In this document: piece after piece, positions 39,143 through 51,506 of the stretch
How positions within the stretch are numbered: position 1 is the first letter of the stretch
Layout: the number at the start of each line of letters is the position of its first letter
Source of the DNA: Harmothoe impar
Lineage: Eukaryota > Annelida > Polychaeta > Phyllodocida > Polynoidae
NCBI GenBank assembly: GCA_947462335.1
Contig: OX381709.1
Location: 38,868,904 to 38,932,903 of the forward strand
Length of the DNA stretch: 64,000 nucleotides
Direction: 5' to 3'
Translations under genes and position numbers: made by a program
The notes under the pieces: generated by a model
The model's input: the letters and a program-made list of their open reading frames with translations, nothing else
What the model was told of the DNA's origin: nothing
The model's database searches: none

Positions 39143-40622
39143 GATACACATACTACCTGTGTAGATATCGATGACAGCCTCCTTGGCTTGTGACATGAGG
39201 CTGAGGTGTGCGGGAGGAGAATGTACAACATGCAGCGTGGGAATGGGAACGACGTGGCGCCATGTATAGGCACACGTCTGGTACACGTGCGTTCTGTGTC
39301 TGGCTAACTGGCACCCTTCTCTCACCCCCCCCCCCCCCCACCACCACCACCACCACACCCACACTAACATACAGTCCGGGTTTCTCCTCAAAACACAGAC
39401 CACAGCCCTCAGGTGGCTGCCCGGGGCGTGCCCTCACACGACTCTAAATCACGGCCGTGCCTTTACCTTTTATGTATGGGCGTGCTGTTGGGTGTAAAGG
39501 TGGGAAGCGCGGAGTGAAGTCCTCACTGGCCATCATACCGACTAGAACCCCCCCCCCCTCCCCACGAAAAAGAAAATCACACACAGTGACACACATACAA
39601 CCATGTATAGACGCCACACTGGGCACCGATTGACAACATGACAATCCGCAGTCATTACCCTTCACACCCGACCACCGCTCCCGATACGCGCACCGCAAGA
39701 CGCGTCGTGAGTAGTATACAAAGATGGCACCTTTCTCCAGGCGATATTGCAGCAACCACCACAGCAACTCCTACTTTAAATAGCTGGCCATAGTTTTATC
39801 ATTCTTCATCGTAGCTGATAAATCGGTGAGGTATAGTGGGTATGTTACTCTGTATCGGGGGCGTTAAGCGTTAAAATCCAGCAGCTATAGCATATGTGGC
39901 ATTAGACTAATGTAGTACAGTAATGCGAAATGGCCCCTGTGGAGTGTAGGCATAATGTTTTAACATTGGGAAATGGGCAATGATGTATCATGTTCCACAT
40001 GTGCAATGCACTATCCACCAGTGAACTACTAACCGTATATCATATGTATCCAATGCCGTTTGTGAATGGTGGAAATACTAATCGTTGAAGATTCATGAGC
40101 ATTAATGCTCAGCGCTACTCCTACACACGCTTATCATCTAGAGCTTCAGAAATGACATCGGCAAGTTCTTCCTCCGTACACTTCTTCAGTGAACAATCAA
40201 CTCATTATTACATGTTGAGAAGATAAGCCGTTCTAATACCAGTCTCAACAAAAAAAAGTAATTCAGAGAAGCCAGTAAAACACATGTATTTGCCGATTGA
40301 CGCCACCGGAACTATCTCAGCGTCAGTCAATTATGACTATTAATACTTTCGTACGAATGACCAGCAAGATGAAATAACTGTAAAAGAATAATTCTTTTTA
40401 CTTGGCATTTGGAAATGATGGTTCCGAAATCTTTTGAGCAGACAGTTATACTTAGTACTCAGAATAATTTCACTAAGAAAATATACGACAGCAAAAGGGA
40501 AATGACACGAATAGAAATAGATAAAGGACCACAGGAATGATGTCCATTTGCATCGTTGTTCACGAGTTGGGATCCGGGCGTATCACACAAGGCGCCATGT
40601 AGGCTGGGTGTGATATAAAGAC

Positions 40623-40770
40623 AAAGGTTCACGAGTTTTGGTCTGTAGCCTGGGTTATTTCACGAGTTGAAGGTAGGGCTGTATTTCACGAGGCCGCAGG
40701 CCGAGTGAAATGCAGCCCTACCTTCAACAAGTGAAATAACCTAGCTACAGACTAAAACGAGTGTTCCTTT
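40623..40770. mobile_element. Long-stem hairpin element with GC-rich tip, copy 2
   Basis: The left arm to 40690 pairs with 40704-40770. The strongest stem is GTTGAAGGTAGGGCTG/CAGCCCTACCTTCAAC. The tip CGAGGCCGCAGGCCGAG is itself self-complementary. The downstream 200 bases (TATTTCACG and AATACGG phrases) may be part of the element. The architecture resembles 34482-34615 although the stem sequence differs. Confidence 0.75.
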
Positions 40771-42998
40771 GTATTTATTTTTTACCTTTTTCAATTCAAA
40801 TTAAATTATTATAGGGGTAGGGAGCCTAAATAGGCTAAAATGGCTTCTTTCTACGCCGTTCAAATGTAAACAAACCGCCGTTTTGATGACGTCACAAGGT
40901 CGTGAAATACGGATATGGGTTATTTCACGGGGGGGAGTGTAATACGGACCTCTTTGGTTAAGTCAATGGGGCTGCTGTATTACATAAAAAATAAATCAGA
41001 GTTCCCTTTCTAATCATTGCCGAATTCGGCCCCATTCAAAGTTGAATAATCTCTGCCAAATCCCGCCATTTCTAGTTCACCGACGTTTTGTAATTACTTC
41101 CGTGGCCTAGCTTCGAATCATATTTCTAATCAAGCAAGGTGTGCATTGTTCCTCCTAAAATTTAATCTGTATTGCCTGCAGCCATAGAGGGTGATGGATC
41201 TCTAGGTGTTATTTTGACGAATTTACACTATATTCAATCTGTGCAACCCCCTCTCCCTCTCAGTTTCTTATCTTATGTGGGTATGGAATACTAGTTTTAG
41301 TTCCTAACTTACAGGTACACCTGTATATATATGCTATTATCATCACACGCTGTCAGCACTGCGATGTGGTTGCAAGGCATTGAGGAAAGCGATAATGACT
41401 AGCACGGTCTCTGTGGCTTGCAACTCAGAAATGTCATTAGAAGCACAAAAACCTGCTTCAGCATGGCTTAATCATTAACACAGGGGCAGCCCATGAATAA
41501 TAATGATTAGAACAATTGACAATTTCTGAAGGCTGCCAGATACACACAATGTCATGGATTAAGAATTAATTTGCGCTCATCAAGGCATAAAGAAATCTAG
41601 CCACATGCGCAGAGAAATAAGTGACAGAACATACAGGCCCTATTACATTAACCGAGACTGATGAATTGAAATGAGGAAAGTAATGCGTTATATGAGTGTG
41701 GTACATTAACTGTGTAAATACTATTGTTATAAAGGCAGAGAGGGGACACATACGTATAAATGCAGATAATATCAATCTGTCCAAATATGGGCGTTTCAAT
41801 CTCAAGTTACTAGTAAGGAGGCGATGCAGCCATTTTCCCTCTTTTCTTTCTTTAATCTAGAAATGTATTACAATTCACGTCGTTCGTAGATGGCACTGAA
41901 GTCGGTAATATAATGTAACAAATAAGCTAAGTGCTGTACCTTGGGGGGGGGGGGGTAGTTTTTCTGGGTAGCCGCAGGAACCTGAAACGTGTTTTAACCT
42001 CAAAGAACAAGACAGAATACCGAAGGAACGTCACTATAGGAGGTTAGTGGCTACACATGATCCGCCTATCATATCCGCCTGCCCGATATCCCTATCAGCG
42101 TAGTCGACTGGTACAAGGATGATAACCCACAGTATGGCTAAGGCTATAACATCAAACGGACCACTCTCACTTACTATCTAGCTACAACCATAAGGGGTGG
42201 GGGGAGCACGCAGCTCGATATAATATAGAGCGGCACTAGAAGGGCGCCAGTACACATCATTTAGTCTCAGCCAGACTCAGGGTATATAGTCACAGACACA
42301 AGCTCCGACCAGTAAAGGGGTCCCTATTGGCCACTTAAACAGGGATGCGGATATCGGTGGGATGAAGGAAGGCAGGCCCGCACGTTATAATTACCATGAG
42401 AGCTGTGCGGGATAGGTTTCCTCCTGGGCAGTAAGCCCAGGTTGTGTCTGGAGACTGGCTGTGTGACATTTAGACCATCCAGGGGTTGGGACCTGTAATG
42501 ACACGCTCACACGCTGTCCTGCAGCTGCTCCAGAGCTGCTCACCTTATCCCACTCCTCACCAAGCCCCCACTCTCATCCTGCCCTTAAATCACCCTCCCA
42601 CTCCTATCTATAGACATGTACAGCAAGAACAGCAAGTGTGGCTATACGATTTGTATTGTAGCTGTATATTAGTTGACGTATGTTAGAAATAATATTTCAG
42701 TTAGTTAAACATTTCAGAAATTACAACAGCTTCTCTGAAAGCCCCCCCCCCCCCCTTCTTGCAGTATAACTCTCCCTCTCCTGACTGTCATGGAGCCTAT
42801 CCGTCATCCAGATCTCCTCGTTTTTTCTGTGAGAACATTTTGTAATTGCCGAGAACGTGATACAGCACTCTGGCACTAAAAGTAGAGCCGATAGAAATAG
42901 AGCTAGTGGCGTCCCCCAGTCTCCGGTGTGAACTCCCCAGGGTAGCGCCTAGCCAGACAGGTAACGTACAAACCTGCACACTGCAGCCTGGGTGCACA

Positions 42999-43030
42999 CT
43001 GGGTTACTGGGGTTACTGAGGTTACTGGGG
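42999..43030. repeat. Short tandem repeat GGTTACTGGG x 3
   Basis: Three adjacent 10-bp units, 360 bases from the S1-S2 exon on its downstream (intron) side. Confidence 0.7.
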
Positions 43031-43385
43031 TCGGGGCTACTCTAGCCATCAGCACCCACAGACTCCAGTGGGCGTATGTGGTTAGCGACTAAAACTTAAC
43101 CGTTGCCTAACCATCACCTAGCCAGCAAATATTGCACTAGAAATCTATAATTGTAATAAAACTGTAGTCATTGTTTTGCAAATGATATTTCGATGATAAG
43201 GCATTCTGCGTTTTGTAACATCACTTTTGATAAAGACCATGATTGTGAAACAGTCCCCAGGGTACCTACTGTATTAATGGGAGTGCCTGGGGACAGGGTA
43301 AAGGTAACACCTACTTCACAACACTACAGGACAATACCCCAGCCTATACCCCCACACTTAGTGTATAATAGATAGCAAGCCTTAC

Positions 43386-43549
43386 CTGTTCTGAAGTTGA
43401 TGACCAAATCTAAGAGGAATACTGTGTCTGATATGCTGTTGAACACGATCCACCGAGTGCTCAGATCATCGTTGAAGAAGGATATGGCCACGGGCAGGAT
43501 GATCAAGTTGGCTATTAGCAATATCAGCATAAACAAGTCCCAATAGAAC
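43386..43549 (-). CDS. HCN: HCN channel exon encoding S1, S1-S2 loop and S2
   Basis: Internal exon of a hyperpolarization-activated, cyclic-nucleotide-gated cation channel, a plasma-membrane tetramer that carries the pacemaker current. On the minus strand an acceptor (polypyrimidine then CAG) precedes 43549 and a GTAAG donor follows 43386. The exon is 164 nt: the last base of a codon, 54 whole codons, and the first base of the next. It starts [20 protein letters not shown] (S1), continues with a short loop containing [12 protein letters not shown], and ends in S2 with DLVINFRT, whose following Gly codon is split by the intron. These are the strongly conserved S1/S2 residues of animal HCN channels, and the start matches the point where vertebrate HCN exon 2 begins, as I recall it. 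There is no real start codon here; the coding part before S1 lies upstream and was not found. It joins in frame to 9481-9648. An ERG/EAG or CNG channel is less likely given the LIILPV and NFRTG wording. Confidence 0.95.
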
Positions 43550-43659
43550 CTGAAAGCAAGAGAAAACGGTAATCAATTATAGAACCACACTCACAAACCA
43601 CACCGGCCTCAAGGGGAAAAAGGGAAATGTGACTTTGATGTTGGCACTAGCATTGATTA

Positions 43660-43900
43660 GGGCTTATAGGGCCGCTTAGTGCTTTTGGTCGTCATGATGC
43701 ATGAATGCATACAATGGTGAGTCTACACGTCAGGGCTGTATTCAAGCATCATACCAACACTTTGGGAATGTATCAATCTCGTATGGTCAGTATGTTGATT
43801 AAATTAAGCCCTGGTGAGTAACTCTCCGTGGTGGCATTAGTGCAACATTACGACAAAGGGCATAGTGCATTAAAGCACTAGGCGGCCCATGAAGGGTTTA
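43660..43900. mobile_element. MITE-like palindromic element, CCCTTTAAGG family, copy 5
   Basis: The left terminus TATAGGGCCGCTTAGTGC is mirrored by GCACTAGGCGGCCCATGAAG. Internally it carries the family's GTCGTCATGATGCATGAATG and CCTGGTGAGTAACTC words. It lies only 110 bases upstream of the S1-S2 exon. Confidence 0.75.
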
Positions 43901-44266
43901 ATAGGGCGTAATGAGAGTGTCAGTAGGGAATAAAAATAAATAAAAATGGCTTAAACATAAATACCAATGATGCATTTTTTTCTTGTGGTCGACGCACCCG
44001 AAGGACCTCTATGGTTCAGAGTCATATTTTCAGCACCTTTTTTACACCTCGACCAGGAGACTAGCTTACCCATATAACCATGTTATTTGCCATGCTTCAA
44101 GGTCTTGCCATGTCGGCGTTTTAATCCTAGTTAGTGACTCACACTACATTGCTCATCCGTCATTAGGGTCTGATACAACTGCACCAGGCTTAGACTCAGT
44201 GGGTAGTATTGTGAAGGATGTGTATAATTGTTACACTATGTGTGGAGGGAGATATATTACTAAGTA

Positions 44267-44420
44267 TTAAGGGCCACACAATGTATTAATGTATCATGCA
44301 GACCTACGGGGTGGATACCCTCGAAGATTCGGCATGATGGACCAATGCGAGTAACTCGCCGGGGCTGCATTGGTGCATCATAAATGTTACAGTTTATCGA
44401 CATGTGTCCTTAAAGGGTTA
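44267..44420. mobile_element. MITE-like palindromic element, CCCTTTAAGG family, copy 6
   Basis: The TTAAGGGCCACACAATG left end and the TGTGTCCTTAAAGGGTTA right end are inverted repeats. The middle has GAGTAACTCGCCGGGGCTGC. Confidence 0.75.
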
Positions 44421-47400
44421 AGATATATATCTGTAATTTGTGTGGATATAACTGTATAGCTGGTGTGCGCCTTGGGGTAAATTGTGTAGTATCGATCACA
44501 GCCACTACTGCCATAGAAAACAGCCTGTGGCAGATTGGGGTATTTATATCCCATGACTCACGGGTAGAAGAGCTATATATAGATCTTTATGTGTACATCT
44601 CTTAGAACCCTAGGTTTTCATCAAAGAGGGCCACAGAAGGTCTCAGGCACATGGGGAGATCCTCTCCGTTTGGTATACCTCTATGAAGCCTACCCCTCCA
44701 TCTTCCACCTACCACCCCGAGCACATGGTCCCATATCTCTCTTTCCAAGTGACAGCCTCTACGAGAAGTTGTTAGTCAAAACACCTGAGACCCAGGTCTG
44801 TCCATGCACCGAACTACTCTACGTGGGGGAGGTGTGTGTGAGCTGCTCACGAGGGGTGAGTGAACTGCTCACGGTAATCACAGATCCAACATGGCCGACC
44901 ACACCCGCGGGAAATCGTGTTCCGGATTATCAAAGTAACTACTATAGTATAACATTGTGGCAGATTTTGAAGTCCCCCCTTATCCTCACTTTAGAGGACT
45001 GACCCCTTAGCTAGAGACAAAGAACTATACTGAGTCATAATGACATTGAAGTTAATGTTGAAAGCGTAGATATATACTGAAGGGACATACATGTAATATA
45101 ATGGCCTGACATGACTGGGATACAGAAACAGTTATAATCCTTGCATGCAACCCAATTAACCCACTGTGTTTTATCGAATTAAAAAAAACAAAAAACTATG
45201 ATGCGACTTTTTATTACATTTGTTTTTCACTCCCCTAAGCTGCTTATCAGCATTGGGGTTAATCTGCATCCGACATCACTGCTGACAATGCACTCACCTG
45301 GAGTGGCCACTAATTGGTGTCACTAATGCTGGAGGAAGGTCTTCTATAGACAGTAATTAAGGCCAGGTTGAGGCGCCAGCACCAAACCCCAGCTCCCCTG
45401 CACGCTAGACTCTACTATAGTCCCCTGACACGTGGCCACAGGCCTCCGCGGGGGGTAACATAGGAGGCAGAAGTGTGGTGGTTAATGTGACTTGACAGAC
45501 ATGAAAGTGGACTAGTGCCAGAGGCCTATGCTTCCACTGGAGGACCCCCTGGGGTGTGGGACACAGACCCCTGACCACAAGCTGGCAGATCCAACCCTAT
45601 ACTGTACTCACACCTGGGTTACCTGTCGGAAGGGACACCACACCTGCATGTAATGCTAGAGATCCTCTCCATCATCCATCTTGGCACACAGTTCAGTGTG
45701 GTGTGCGTGTAAGAATGCTACCCAGTCTGGTATTATTACAGATTGAGCACTTCGCCAGACAGCCCCCCCCCCCCTAAAAAGGACCTTGTTATGTTCCCTT
45801 TAGTGCCAGTTTGAATTTCCCCTTTGTTCTGCTATCCACAATAAGCTAGCAGATGCTAAATATGAACTGCCTTAGGGTGAGTGGGTGGTAGGTGGTTCCG
45901 TAGGAAGCAGGCAATGAGCAAATTAGTGAGCAAATATGGGAGCAGCTCACTGATATAGAAGTAGCTGTCAGGAGGTTGTGGCAGCATATCAGCAAGGCTG
46001 CAGGTGTTACATGTGTGACAGATGGGCAGGTGGGTGCTCTATGGTAGAGGGTTATGTTATCAGTGCTGCTAATCAGCTGGAGAGGCAATATACACAGGAG
46101 GGCTTTGCTCACCTGCCAGAAACCTCTATGACCAAATCAACATGCAATCAGCAAATTTCAAATATCATTGATACTAATGAGCAAATATCAAAAGCTGAGA
46201 TCAGAGAAAACATAATTCCTATTTACCAATTTAGTTCTTTATTGTACGTTATTAGTTTAATAGTTGCAGAACAGGGGACATGGAGGCAATGAAGAGGACA
46301 TGATTAGGTAAGGAGCGGAGGGCTGAAGAAGACCACATCTGATGTCTACTGAGTTTAGATTGGGTGTGAGGTAATCTTATCTGAGTTGGTTCTCACGTCG
46401 CCACGCAGGCCCTGGAGGACTTTACAGGGTACTGAGCAGCTCCAACTCTAGAGAGAGCCTCCATCAGGGGCCGGAAATTACAGAGACGTCGCCGACGTCG
46501 GAGGCGACGACTGCGGGTGGTGGGTGTTAGAATGGGGAGTGAGAGGCATATGGGGGTGTGCGTTAGGATTTGCCTCATACCACCTACCAATGGACAACAG
46601 TAAAGAACTCACGCCCTCAAATATGGTCATTTTGGCGCGACTGCAACAACTAGGCTCCTGCCAGCTGCCTGGCTGTATCCAGCGGCAGCTGTATACATTT
46701 CCAGGGTGAGTGAGCGTGATTGTCCATTGGAAATCAAAGTTACATTTCCGCAAAGGGCATTTTTAGAGGATTTACACCACCAGTCTGGCATGGATGAAGG
46801 TATTGGGCATGTTTTGCAGACCACTCACTCTATTTTGCTCAAGGGACAATGGCCCCTCACCCAGTGGGCTATTGCACAGCAAATAATAATATCTTCAGCA
46901 TAAAACGATTACAAAATTGAGGATCATCACGCTAGCTTTAAAACCAATCGTTATAAAAGCATTCCCTAGGATAGATATGTTATTTGATGAGAAATACACT
47001 TTAAATTATCACCAAAAGGAGATCCCCATCATAGCATTTCTATATATATTTAAGGGATAACAATATCGTTGTTTGCTCTGCAAACGCCCACAGACATGTA
47101 ATGTAACATGCCCTCTGTAAATGAAACCTTCCAATTTTGTGGGAGGACCGATTGCTGAGATACTGAAATATCTATGTATGTTATTCATACTTGGTGCTCC
47201 TGGAACTGATGTTACATGCTGATATCCGTAAGTAGCCCCCGAGATGTATGTATACCCGGTAGATATATGAGAACGCTCTTGCTTATCTGTCTGCCTATCT
47301 CAGGAAAAAAATGAAACAATAATTAATGTTAAATTCCATGAAGAAACACTGAGACTCTATCTGACATTAAGACCCTGGGAAAACAAGTTTTCGATTCTAT

Positions 47401-49575
47401 CCCATATAATGAGAATTAACGTATACCGAATAACACTTCTTCAGAACTCAAACTGATTTGCTTATTTAATGTTTAACGTACTTTTCTACTACATATCCAA
47501 GATAGAAGAATCATAATAGTTGTTGCGATATAATCAATGAGAACATGTCATATAGCCTCTTAAATCCTATCTGTATTATGTTCTTCTGCTAATCGCCTAG
47601 CCAGCCATCGGCTAGAAATCCCCAGAGCCGATTGTATAGTGTCTGGCATATATATCTACATGTATATTGAATGATGCCCAAAATACACTGGATGACCCTA
47701 ATTCTAGAGTAGCATAAATGGTATACACCCATTAGCAGATTGAATGTCTAGTGTGTGAGTATGCAATGGCCTGCTTAATAGGGAATGCACAATAAGTTAG
47801 AGTATAAATGAATGGTCTCACGCAAAATGTATTATGGTTGTATTTTATAAACTGTCATTGTTTATGTACAATGCTTCATTCCACTGATTAATGACGACGG
47901 ACCGACACACTACATTGACGCATTATCCCACATTTGTGTGAGCCTGGTGCAGTATGAAACAGTGTGTCTGGAACATGTCGATTATATGAAACATATTCTA
48001 TGTGCCACCATATTGGAAGGGTCCCATGTTGTGTGATAATGATCCATAATGTTCTATAATACATCAAACAGTATCAACCAGCGTTCTATGGTCGATAGTG
48101 CTGTAGAACGCGCTGTACACATCATCAAACAATATCAAACTTATGTTCTTGGGTGCTGATCGTAAAGAATCAATAAAACTACATTGTATTCATAGTAACA
48201 TTGATAGTATTATGTATGTATAGCCTAATTTGTTTACTTTAAGGAAACACTTCATTTATAACATGAAACGCGTGCAAATGTGCAATATGGAAACATCCTT
48301 AACTAATGCGTTCATGGAAAATTCCTTTTCAAAATTTCCTCTGGTTATGGTCTCCTTAGTATAACAAGGATCACTTCTGTTATTCATAAGGAGACTTCTC
48401 AGATCCTTGGACCCATACACCTGCAGTGTATGGTTTCAAAGGAGAGCACACCTGACAGCCTCATACAATCTCTTTGTATCTTTTCACCTACCTCCCCACC
48501 CACTCATAACAACACCTATGGATATATAAGGCTACCCCTGATGCCAGAGTGTGTCCCACGTACATAGCCCCCATTGATAATAGATTCCCAGGCTCCGATT
48601 TCATTTGTATTTGTGAAGACATGGAGAGAAGGTAATAGGACTGGCGTTTACAATGACGAATCTTAGAATTTACCTCTTAAAACCAATATGACAGGTGCAC
48701 AAGGTACAGAGTGTACATTTTAACCAAACAAGGAGAGTATAGAAAGTATGAGAACAAAAGAACAATAGAACAAAAGGACTATCTATTATGTCTATTATAT
48801 AAAAGTTCATGTTCAGCATTATCTCATGCCATTGCACTTACCACGTCCGTGCATTTTCTCTGGCTTAGGTTAATTCATGTCAGAAGCTAAGGAAAACAGT
48901 TATTTCAATTAGAATGTCAAACAAAAGCAGAATGTCCAATAAAAGCAGAAAAAGAGTATTGTTTTGAAACCGCCATGATCGTTCGATTGTTTTGTGCCGT
49001 CTCTAAATTGGTTTCATCTATTAATTGGCTTTGGGACCTTGTCCCCAAAGCCATTTACACCACTGACCAGTGTGTCAGCTTTTCGACAAGAAACGACTAG
49101 CATAGGCCCCCTTGTTCATTGTTAGATATAGCCCTAGCTGGCCCTTAAACCTTGCTTAGGACTGGTATCCCCATGTGTCCTTGTAGGCATGTGCAAGACT
49201 AATTTATCCTAGATCTTGTTTTCAGTTACTACATGTAGAACCAATGTACCTTGTGGTAAGGCCTAGACATCTTGTGAACAGCCATATTTTGAGTTCTCTA
49301 ATGTGGCTGTCAATGGCAAGGATAGGTACCAGCCTAATAACTATTGACTCCTATGTCAAGCCAAGCTGTCAATGTCAATGCCAATTCCCATACTATGCAC
49401 ATACAGGACCTATACTAGAAGTTGAGTGGGTCCAGGGTGGCTCTTGAAATCACTCAAGCCCGCCCAAAGACAAACTGTGAAGTCCAACATAATTACCCCT
49501 CCCCCACCCCACACACACATGCACCAACCCTGAAATAATATTTTACAGTCTTTAAAGTTAGGCCATCACAAGTCC

Positions 49576-49842
49576 TCCTTGTGCCCCCCTCCTCCTCCCT
49601 GTGCCTCCCTGTGCCCTCTCCTCCTCCTCCTGCATCTGCCCTCTCCTCCTCCTGCCTCTGCCCTCTCCTCCTCCTCCCTCCTTTCTCTGCCCTCTCCTCC
49701 TCCCTCTGCCCTCTCCTCCTTACTATGCCCCCTCCTACTACCCCATCTACCCCTCCCCCCCACTCTACCCCATTTTCCTCCTTCCTGTTACCTTCTCCTC
49801 CCTCTGCTTTCCCTCCTTCTGCCCCCTCCTCCTCCCTCTGAC
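49576..49842. repeat. Polypyrimidine (CTCCTCCTCCCTCTGCC) minisatellite
   Basis: C/T-rich array with units such as CTGCCCTCTCCTCCTCC. It directly abuts the 129-bp satellite. All open frames through it are simple-sequence artefacts. Confidence 0.9.
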
Positions 49843-49844
49843 TG

Positions 49845-50612
49845 CCAAGATGGCTGCTGAAAACTCAAGATTGTCTGATTTCCTTGTGTGATACATGGAT
49901 AATAGGGTTTTCTGGGATGTAGAATCCATTTTCAGGCTCACAATTTCAATCCGGGAAATTTCCAAGATGGCTGCCAAGATGGCCACCAAAAACTCAAGGT
50001 TGTCTGATTTCCATGTGTGATACATGGATAGTAGGGTTTTCTGGGATATAGAATCCATTTTCAGGCTCAGATTTTCAATCCGAGAAATTTCCAAGATGGC
50101 TGCCAAGATGGCCACCAAAAACTCAAGATTGTCTGATTTCCTTGTGTGATACATGGATAGTAGGGGTTTCTAGGATGTAGAATCCATTTTCAGGCTCAGA
50201 TTTTCAATCCAAGAAATTTCCAAGATGGCTGCCAAGATGGCCACCAAATACTCAAGATTGTCCGATTTCCTTGTATGACACATGTAGAATAGGGTTTTCT
50301 GGGGTGTAGAATCCATTTGTAGGCTCCGATTTTCAATCCGAGAAATTTCCAAGATGGCTGCCAAGATGGCCACCAAAAACTCAAGATTGATTTCCTTGTG
50401 TGATGCATGGATAGTAGGGGTTTCTAGGATGTAGAATCCATTTTCAGGCTCAGATTTTCAATCCGAGAAATTTCCAAGATGGCTGCCAAGATGGCCACCA
50501 AATACTCCAGATTGTCTGATTTCCTTGTATGACACATGTATAATAGGGTTTTCTGGGGTGTGGAATCCATTTGTAGGCTCCGATTTTTGATCCAGGTAAT
50601 TTTCAAGATGGT
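49845..50612. repeat. 129-bp satellite, six units with alternating subtypes
   Basis: The landmark (G/A)T(A/G)GAATCCATT starts at 49919, 50048, 50177, 50306, 50431 and 50560, giving spacings of 129, 129, 129, 125 and 129. Units 3 and 5 share GGATAGTAGGGGTTTCTAGG. Units 4 and 6 share GACACATGTA and TTTTCTGGGGTGT with ATTTGTAGGCTCCGA, so the last four units form a dimeric higher-order repeat. The minus strand is open through several units, repeating a 43-residue phrase that includes LEFLVAILAAILEISRIENL. Because 129 is a multiple of three, this openness alone does not show coding. Confidence 0.95.
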
Positions 50613-51026
50613 ATTTGCATAGGCATCAATGGAGGTGCATTGGTACCTATTTGATTCCATTGGCACATATTGGATTCTATTGTTATGCCATACATGAATT
50701 GCATAAGAACCCCAGAAACACAAAAAATTATAAATCTATGCCCCCTCGTTTTCTCACCTGTAGTTCATAACAATCCTATAAAACCCAAAGCCACTACGGC
50801 TTTGCCGTAAAATCCTTGAATTTGTCCCCTTGTTCTTAAAGGAAGCAGCTGAGAGGTGTTGTTCCTCTTACCATGCCTCGCGATCTCATCCACAAATTTT
50901 ATCATCTCATAACATTATTCAGTCTATAGTCACATATACATGACTATTATTACTGTATAGTATATTCACTACCGCCTTATGCTAACAACTATGTACTAGG
51001 TAACTAGATATATAACATCAGTACGT

Positions 51027-51506
51027 TCACATATACATAACTACTGACCATTGGGGGTGTCCACCGTCCTGCATATAAAGGGTGGCACAGGTGACAAACA
51101 GAAAATATCCCACAGGCCTTAGTATTTCTCCTTGTCTCTGGAGGCAACACAAAAGGCCACACATGCACAGCGTGTTGTTACCAGGATGGGTGGCTACTTT
51201 GGGATTCCTTCCCCCCAAGCACATTTGTTGGAGCAGACAGCTTCTGTAAGCAGTGTGGTCTTTATAAAGGGACACTCCTCTGGGGATACAATGCAATCGA
51301 TGGAGGCGACCTGGCCTGCCAATGCTGTCCAGCTGCCCAAGCAAGGTGCAGTGCCACCCCATAGTGTTGATATAAATAAGCACCTCATCGATCGTGCAGT
51401 TATAGATTGCAGACATAGAAATCAGCCAAAGCATAGAGGTCAAGTGTAGGTGACAAGTAGAATGAGCAAACCTCAGGCACACCTCTGCAGGCTTTGAAAT
51501 AGCCAC
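51027..51506. other. Unassigned segment open on both strands
   Basis: A 480-nt minus-strand frame and an overlapping plus-strand frame (51132-51449) are both free of stops. Neither protein has a domain I recognise, and there is no clear splice-site or start context. It could be a decayed transposon exon or chance. Not called as a gene. Confidence 0.3.

Larger units (their letters stand above)
9649..43385 (-). other. Giant HCN intron between S2-side and S3 exons (33.7 kb)
   Basis: Defined by a GTAAG donor at 43385 and a TTGCAG acceptor at 9649 on the minus strand; the phase agrees on both sides. It holds the tandem segmental duplication, palindromes, 18-bp arrays, SINE and MITE copies annotated separately. 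I see nothing identifiable in 9.65-11.58 kb, 11.72-12.85 kb, 13.1-14.9 kb, 29.9-32.5 kb, 35.2-38.0 kb (except an NRF1-like GCGCATGCGC at about 36.54 kb and a G run at about 37.47 kb), 39.15-40.6 kb and 40.8-43.38 kb. No nested gene was recognised on either strand. Confidence 0.8.

Noticed and set aside
44589..45002. 137-residue plus-strand open frame
   Set aside because: No recognisable domain, start context or splice sites; likely chance in a GC-richer patch.
49579..49891. Overlapping Pro/Ser/Leu open frames
   Set aside because: Products of the CTCCTCC repeat.
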